8,654 bases of DNA from Bdellovibrionales bacterium (GTDB lineage: Bacteria; Bdellovibrionota; UBA1018; CAIMNF01), in NCBI GenBank assembly GCA_947457605.1, contig CANGWP010000094.1, positions 1-8,654 of the forward strand, read 5' to 3'. Positions 4,935 to 8,654 of this stretch are shown piece after piece (position 1 is the first letter of the stretch; every line of letters begins with the position of its first letter). A model generated the notes under the pieces. That model saw only the letters and a program-made list of their open reading frames with translations. It had not been told where the DNA came from and made no database searches. Both the position numbers and the translations under genes were made by a program.

Positions 4935-6932
4935 TTACTCCTCCAAGATCAGATTCACTTTCACGTTTCGTGAAATCATGGTCCCTGTTTCCGGGGTTTG
5001 CTTTTTGATGAGCCCGAAGCCTTTGATTTGAACGCGGGGAACAAACGGTTTCAAAGCTGCGATCGCCTCTTGAGGTGTGAGTCCGATGAGAGAAGGCATC
5101 ACCGGGTGGTCAAGATTGACTTCCTTTGTGCTTTGAAGCGATTGCTCCAGAATTTCCGCGTTTGATTGCGCCACCTTAATCACTTCCGAATCCTCTACCA
5201 CAGGTGCCGGCGTCGGGGTGCTTTCTACAAGAGGCATCCGGATCTTCTCGGTGGTGGGAATCGAGAATCGTGCCACAACTTTTGAAAGCACCTTTGAAAA
5301 CAGCGGGGCCGCAGTGGATCCGGCATAATAAATGCCGCGTGGACCATCAAGCAAGGTCAGGACAACAATGGGCTGTTTTACTCCCACCGGATACCCGATG
5401 AACGAGGCGATGTGCCGGGAGGTCGAGTAGCGTTTGGTTTTTGGATCAACCGTTTGAGCAGTACCGGTTTTTCCAGCAATCCGGTAGCCCTCCAGTCGAG
5501 CTTTGGCTCCGGTTCCCTTTTCGCCTTCGGTAACGGTCACGAGGGCTTCGGTCACATCTTTCACGGTTCCGGGCTTGAACACCTGTGAGGTCTTAAGCTC
5601 TTCCTTCTCTTTGCGTTTCAAGAGGGTGGGCTCCACAAGTTGTCCGCCGTTGGAGAGGGCTGCGTAGGCGCGGATCATTTGAATCGGGGTTACCATCACG
5701 CTTTGCCCGAATCCGATGGTAGCAAGGGTGAGGGGCTTGATCGCCTTCGGATTGGAGGGCATCCAGCCCGTGATTTCGCCCGGGAATCCCACACCTGATC
5801 TTGAGCCGAATCCCATCCCGCGCATTCCCTGCACGGTTCTTTCCGCACCGAGTTTCAGCGCAAGTTCGGCTGCGGCAATGTTCGAGGAAACTTCGATCAT
5901 TTTTTTCATCGAAATGTATCCGAATTTTTCATGGGCCTCGGCTTCGCTGATCGTGCGGCCTTGAATCTTGAACTTTCCGTAGTGGCCGAAGAGCCCGTCG
6001 GTTACCTTGATTGCTCCCTTATTGATGGCAGAGGCGAGAATCAACGGCTTCATCGTGGAGCCGGGCTCGTACCCGTCGGTGAGAGCGGTGACCTTCTTTA
6101 CGCCTCTTCGGTGGGGAGCTTGAGCAAGCGCCAGGATTTCTCCGGTCGAGGAGTCCATCACGATCACCATTCCTGAATCCGAGTTGGTGGATTCAATGGA
6201 CTCATTGAGCGCCTCTTCGACTGAATACTGCAACGACGCATCGATCGAGAGTTCGACTGGCTCTCCGTCTTGCATCACGGTGTCCTTGCCTGAATTCATG
6301 AGAGTCGGTCGCCCGAGTGCGTCTTTGAAGGCATCAATCGAGGCACTTTTCCCGCGCAATCCTTGGTTTTTCCAAAGCTCAACGCCCTCGATTCCTTCGG
6401 CATCAACATTCACCGAACCGATCAGGGAGGAGGCGAGTTCACCATGAGGATAGACCCGCTTCATTTCCTTTACGATCCAGAGACCTTCCGGCATCTCGCC
6501 TGAGGGCTGAAGGATTCCGGCTTTTCTGAATTGTTCGATTCGCTGGTCGGAGAGATGTCGCTCAAACCAGATGAAGCTTTTCTTAGAGTCGAGACGCTTT
6601 TTCAGCTGACTGAGCTGGGTGCCGAGCGCGCGCGAAAGAAGATGGGCGGTAGAGCGGGATTTCAGGATTTTTTTTGGATTCCCCGCAAGAGAGGAGGTTT
6701 CAAGATTGATCGCAAAGGGCTCGCCGGTGCGATCCAGAATCAAGCCCCGCCTCGGTTTCATGAGGATTTTTGATTCAAACTGGCGGCGGGCCAGGGTTTC
6801 GAGTTTCGGATCATGGATGATCTGGATCCAGGTCGAGCGCACCAGCATTCCGACGGCAAGAACCGCAAAAACACAGATCACCAGGGACAGTCGGATGCGC
6901 ATTGCGGGGGTTTGATAGCTTGCCGTGCTCAC
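4935..6932 (-). CDS. ftsI: Septal peptidoglycan transpeptidase FtsI (PBP3) with C-terminal PASTA domain
   Basis: This 665-residue class B penicillin-binding protein cross-links septal peptidoglycan on the outer face of the inner membrane. It has one N-terminal membrane anchor (about 14-33) and the dimerisation-domain motif RRGLILDRTGEPFA (61-74). The transpeptidase domain has S292-T-M-K295 (nucleophile S292), S349-S-N351 and K488-T-G490. A Pro-rich linker (about 562-605) leads to one PASTA-like domain (about 609-664; VMPSLIGLTPQEAIAAL). E. coli FtsI lacks PASTA; the layout resembles SpoVD/PBP2x-type proteins and is known from some Gram-negative lineages. The start is GTG at 6932, supported by AAGGGA overlapping the ftsL stop; M11 is a weaker alternative. 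ftsL ends 10 nt upstream, so the two are translated from one operon. The order rsmH-ftsL-ftsI confirms it as the division PBP rather than PBP2. Confidence 0.95.
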   Translation of the reverse strand: MSTASYQTPAMRIRLSLVICVFAVLAVGMLVRSTWIQIIHDPKLETLARRQFESKILMKPRRGLILDRTGEPFAINLETSSLAGNPKKILKSRSTAHLLSRALGTQLSQLKKRLDSKKSFIWFERHLSDQRIEQFRKAGILQPSGEMPEGLWIVKEMKRVYPHGELASSLIGSVNVDAEGIEGVELWKNQGLRGKSASIDAFKDALGRPTLMNSGKDTVMQDGEPVELSIDASLQYSVEEALNESIESTNSDSGMVIVMDSSTGEILALAQAPHRRGVKKVTALTDGYEPGSTMKPLILASAINKGAIKVTDGLFGHYGKFKIQGRTISEAEAHEKFGYISMKKMIEVSSNIAAAELALKLGAERTVQGMRGMGFGSRSGVGFPGEITGWMPSNPKAIKPLTLATIGFGQSVMVTPIQMIRAYAALSNGGQLVEPTLLKRKEKEELKTSQVFKPGTVKDVTEALVTVTEGEKGTGAKARLEGYRIAGKTGTAQTVDPKTKRYSTSRHIASFIGYPVGVKQPIVVLTLLDGPRGIYYAGSTAAPLFSKVLSKVVARFSIPTTEKIRMPLVESTPTPAPVVEDSEVIKVAQSNAEILEQSLQSTKEVNLDHPVMPSLIGLTPQEAIAALKPFVPRVQIKGFGLIKKQTPETGTMISRNVKVNLILEE

Positions 6933-6942
6933 GGGATTTCCC

Positions 6943-7233
6943 TTAGTCCTTCAATTGGATGAGCTTGTCCGGAGTGGGGGCGCTCAATTTGAATTTTTGC
7001 CTGGCCAGTGCCTCGAGTCGTCGGGGTGATCGGAGCTGGGCCACTTTCAATTCAAGTTTTTCGTTTTCGAGTTTCAGATTGTGAAGAGTCTTGTTGGCTT
7101 GATCGAGTTCGTAGGTCGTGTGAACCACGCTCAGGCGGAGCCATACGGTGGTGAAGGCGAGAACAATCAAAACCGGAATGGTCCAAAACGGCACAAGTTT
7201 GCTCATCTGCTTTTTAAAGAGTAGCGTGATCAA
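6943..7233 (-). CDS. ftsL: Cell division protein FtsL
   Basis: The 96-residue bitopic protein has a short cytoplasmic N-terminus, one membrane helix (about 15-34, FWTIPVLIVLAFTTVWLRLS) and a periplasmic coiled coil (about 38-70, TYELDQANKTLHNLKLENEK) that ends in RLEALARQKFKLSAPTPDKL, a typical FtsL/FtsB-like tail. FtsL scaffolds the divisome with FtsB and FtsQ and helps activate FtsWI. Sequence conservation in this family is low, so the position between rsmH and ftsI weighs heavily. The longest frame begins with a rare TTG at 7233 with no visible ribosome-binding site. The ATG at 7206 (residue 10, MSKLVPFW) would give 87 residues and keep the membrane helix, and may be the true start. Confidence 0.88.
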   Translation of the reverse strand: MITLLFKKQMSKLVPFWTIPVLIVLAFTTVWLRLSVVHTTYELDQANKTLHNLKLENEKLELKVAQLRSPRRLEALARQKFKLSAPTPDKLIQLKD

Positions 7234-7284
7234 CTAATGCCGGGCAACAAAAAGATGTAAGAATCTCGGGCAATTATCCCGGGA
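7234..7284 (-). other. rsmH-ftsL spacer with palindrome at the rsmH stop
   Basis: This 51-bp spacer is longer than expected, since dcw genes commonly touch or overlap. The perfect 10-bp palindrome ATCCCGGGAT (7276-7285) abuts the rsmH stop codon, and CGGGCAA occurs twice (near 7243 and 7267). No T tract follows the palindrome on the minus strand, so it does not look like a terminator. I find no convincing promoter. Confidence 0.35.
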
Positions 7285-8259
7285 TCAAGACCTTGACTGG
7301 GGAGCCTCGGGTTCTGACGCTTTTCGAATGGCAAGCCGTAGTTTTGCGCTTCTGGATCGTGAGTTCATGGTGACTTCAGCCTCATCGGCCTGAAGGGGTT
7401 TCTTGAAGGGGAGTTCATACCGATCCCGGTTTCGGAACTCTTCTTTGACTAAACGATCCTCTAGAGAATGAAACGAGAGGATCGCAATCCTTCCGCCCGG
7501 GGCAGTCTTTGGAAAACCTTCGCGGATGAGGGTCTCCAGTTCCTTCAGTTCCTCATTGATTTCAATTCGAAGCGCCTGAAAGGTCCGGGTTGCGGGATGA
7601 AGTCCCTGGTGGCGAAGTTTTGGGGGGAACACGGAACGGATTGCATCGGCAAGCCCCTGGGTATCCTTTGGCATTTCGCCGCGACTTCGAAGGTCGATGA
7701 TTCTTCGTGCGATCTTTCGGGAGAATCGCTCCTCGCCGTATTTCCAGATTACATCCGCAAGAACAGACTCGCTCACCTGAGAGAGCCAGCTTGAAAGTGG
7801 CTCGCCGGACCCTGTGTTCATTCTCATGTCCAAGGGTGAATTGAAGCGAAAGCTGAAGCCCCGGGTCTCGGAATCGATCTGGTCGCTTGAGACTCCGAGG
7901 TCAGCGAGCATGCCGTAGATCGGGCGAGAGCCAATGATTTTCATCGATTCACTGAAGGCGCAATGGTGGATTTCCATTCGCCCCGCTGAAAGTTCATTCT
8001 TGAAGCGGATTTTATTCCGACCAATTGCATCAGGATCACGATCCACCCCTAAAACGAGGTGTTTTTCAGCCCCGGGAATCAAGGCGAGCTTCTCGAGAAG
8101 TCGGGCGGTGTGACCGCCACCTCCAAGAGTGCAATCCAGGATCACTCCGGGAGTTGCGTCTTCAGGGAGCGCTCGGATCCCTTCGAACAAAAAGTCCGCA
8201 ATTGGCTCAAGCAGGATCGGAATGTGGCGGGTGGTTTCAGGTGTCTTTTCTGATGACAT
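7285..8259 (-). CDS. rsmH: 16S rRNA (cytosine(1402)-N(4))-methyltransferase RsmH (MraW)
   Basis: The 324-residue SAM-dependent enzyme N4-methylates C1402 in the decoding centre of 16S rRNA. Family motifs run in order: HIPILLEPI (12-20), the SAM loop DCTLGGGGHT (42-51), VDRDPDA (72-78), DLGVSS (120-125), GFSFRFNSPLDMRM (134-147), YGEERFSRKIARRI (174-187), HPATRTFQALRIEIN (221-235), LSFHSLEDRLVK (261-272) and SRSRSAKLR (300-308). The length is normal. ATG 8259 is well placed, with HIPILL only 11 residues in. Upstream there is only a weak AAGTGA ribosome-binding candidate. In most bacteria rsmH follows mraZ; here mraZ is missing and a divergent nucleosidase gene begins 51 bp away, so rsmH is probably first in its operon. 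Confidence 0.96.
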   Translation of the reverse strand: MSSEKTPETTRHIPILLEPIADFLFEGIRALPEDATPGVILDCTLGGGGHTARLLEKLALIPGAEKHLVLGVDRDPDAIGRNKIRFKNELSAGRMEIHHCAFSESMKIIGSRPIYGMLADLGVSSDQIDSETRGFSFRFNSPLDMRMNTGSGEPLSSWLSQVSESVLADVIWKYGEERFSRKIARRIIDLRSRGEMPKDTQGLADAIRSVFPPKLRHQGLHPATRTFQALRIEINEELKELETLIREGFPKTAPGGRIAILSFHSLEDRLVKEEFRNRDRYELPFKKPLQADEAEVTMNSRSRSAKLRLAIRKASEPEAPQSRS

Positions 8260-8275
8260 AATCGAATGATTTCAC

Positions 8276-8304
8276 TTGTTTCCACTCTCTCACATCGGTA
8301 ACCT
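8276..8304 (+). promoter_or_regulatory. Weak candidate promoter for the nucleosidase gene
   Basis: TTGTTT (8276-8281) and TAACCT (8299-8304) are separated by exactly 17 bp, each with about three consensus matches. The -10 ends 6 nt before the GTG at 8311, the same spacing as TAAAAT before the phosphoesterase ATG. Together with the lack of a properly spaced Shine-Dalgarno sequence, this suggests possible leaderless expression. The 51-bp divergent gap (8260-8310) must also serve rsmH, for which I cannot place a promoter. Confidence 0.25.
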
Positions 8305-8310
8305 AGGGGC

Positions 8311-8654
8311 GTGGAAAAAAACCCGTATTTGATCCCCAATACCAATCGCATTTATACAAATGCGCGGAAGCAAAAAATCGCCCGCGACATTCTGGAGCGT
8401 TACACGGGTAGTGATCTGAAGCAATTTCAAAAGCAGATCATTCTCACGAACTTCGAGTATTATCTCGATCGATTTGCGGTGCTCAGCAACGGCACCAAGA
8501 CTCGCGGCTCTGCAATGAGCGCAGTGCATTCCGAGCGTGACGGCGTTTCGATCATCAACTTCTCGATTGGATCTCCGACCGCTGCTCTCATCATTGAGTG
8601 TCTTGCAGTGCTCGATCCGAAGGCGGTTTTGTTTCTTGGAATGTGCGGAGGACT
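8311..8654 (+). CDS. amn: AMP nucleosidase-like protein, N-terminal part (partial)
   Basis: The frame opened by GTG 8311 runs off the window after 114 codons. The translation begins MEKNPYLIPNTNRIYTNARK and continues with ILERYTGSDLKQFQKQIILT, GVSIINFSIGSPTAALIIE and PKAVLFLGMCGG. The last two segments match the N-terminal core of the nucleoside phosphorylase superfamily. The RYTG, ILLTNF and LFLG-x-CGG pattern recalls the short AMP nucleosidases, which hydrolyse AMP to adenine and ribose 5-phosphate. Another nucleosidase of this fold is possible until the rest is seen. GTG 8311 is the only reasonable start: an in-frame stop lies at 8299-8301, and the next in-frame ATG (8516) would remove conserved residues. 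AGGGG lies only 1 nt before the GTG, too close for normal ribosome binding. Confidence 0.75.
   Translation, partial: MEKNPYLIPNTNRIYTNARKQKIARDILERYTGSDLKQFQKQIILTNFEYYLDRFAVLSNGTKTRGSAMSAVHSERDGVSIINFSIGSPTAALIIECLAVLDPKAVLFLGMCGG

Noticed and set aside
1..8654. Search for CRISPR arrays, transposon ends, tRNA or rRNA genes and riboswitches
   Set aside because: No regularly spaced repeats, transposase frames, tRNA-like cloverleaf or rRNA core sequences were seen; nearly all of the window is protein-coding.

Overview
The window looks like chromosomal DNA of a Gram-negative bacterium of roughly balanced base composition. The Gram-negative call rests on three things: a MurE with the meso-diaminopimelate motif DNPR, a small secreted protein that looks like an outer-membrane barrel and ends in Phe, and a phosphoesterase distantly like the LpxH family. 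The layout and the FtsI with a C-terminal PASTA domain would fit a deltaproteobacterial or Bdellovibrionota-like lineage, but that placement is inference from memory and no ribosomal marker is present.

Left part, plus strand. The window opens with the last 47 codons of murC. A 12-bp terminator-like hairpin spans its stop codon. Next come a membrane-anchored calcineurin-type metallophosphoesterase (201-1631) and, 6 nt later, a PLP-dependent threonine dehydratase with a C-terminal ACT domain (1638-2852). After about 120 bp without a gene there is a small unrecognised exported protein (2976-3500). A complete murE follows (3524-4933), with a possible promoter of its own and an ambiguous start codon.

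Right part, minus strand. rsmH, ftsL and ftsI (8259 down to 4935) form a compact operon in the order of the classical division and cell wall (dcw) cluster. It ends tail-to-tail with murE, with one nucleotide between the two stop codons. No mraZ lies upstream of rsmH. Instead, 51 bp away and divergent, is the start of an AMP nucleosidase-like gene that runs off the window.

MurC and MurE act in the cytoplasmic assembly of the UDP-MurNAc-pentapeptide. FtsI cross-links septal peptidoglycan in the divisome, where FtsL is a scaffold partner. RsmH methylates 16S rRNA and is the usual first or second gene of the cluster. The window is therefore a rearranged piece of dcw, with murE turned to face ftsI and metabolic or envelope genes inserted beside murC. 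I see no mobile element, CRISPR array, tRNA or rRNA. The content is mostly core housekeeping. The less ordinary points are the gene arrangement, the membrane insertion in the phosphoesterase, and possible leaderless starts.
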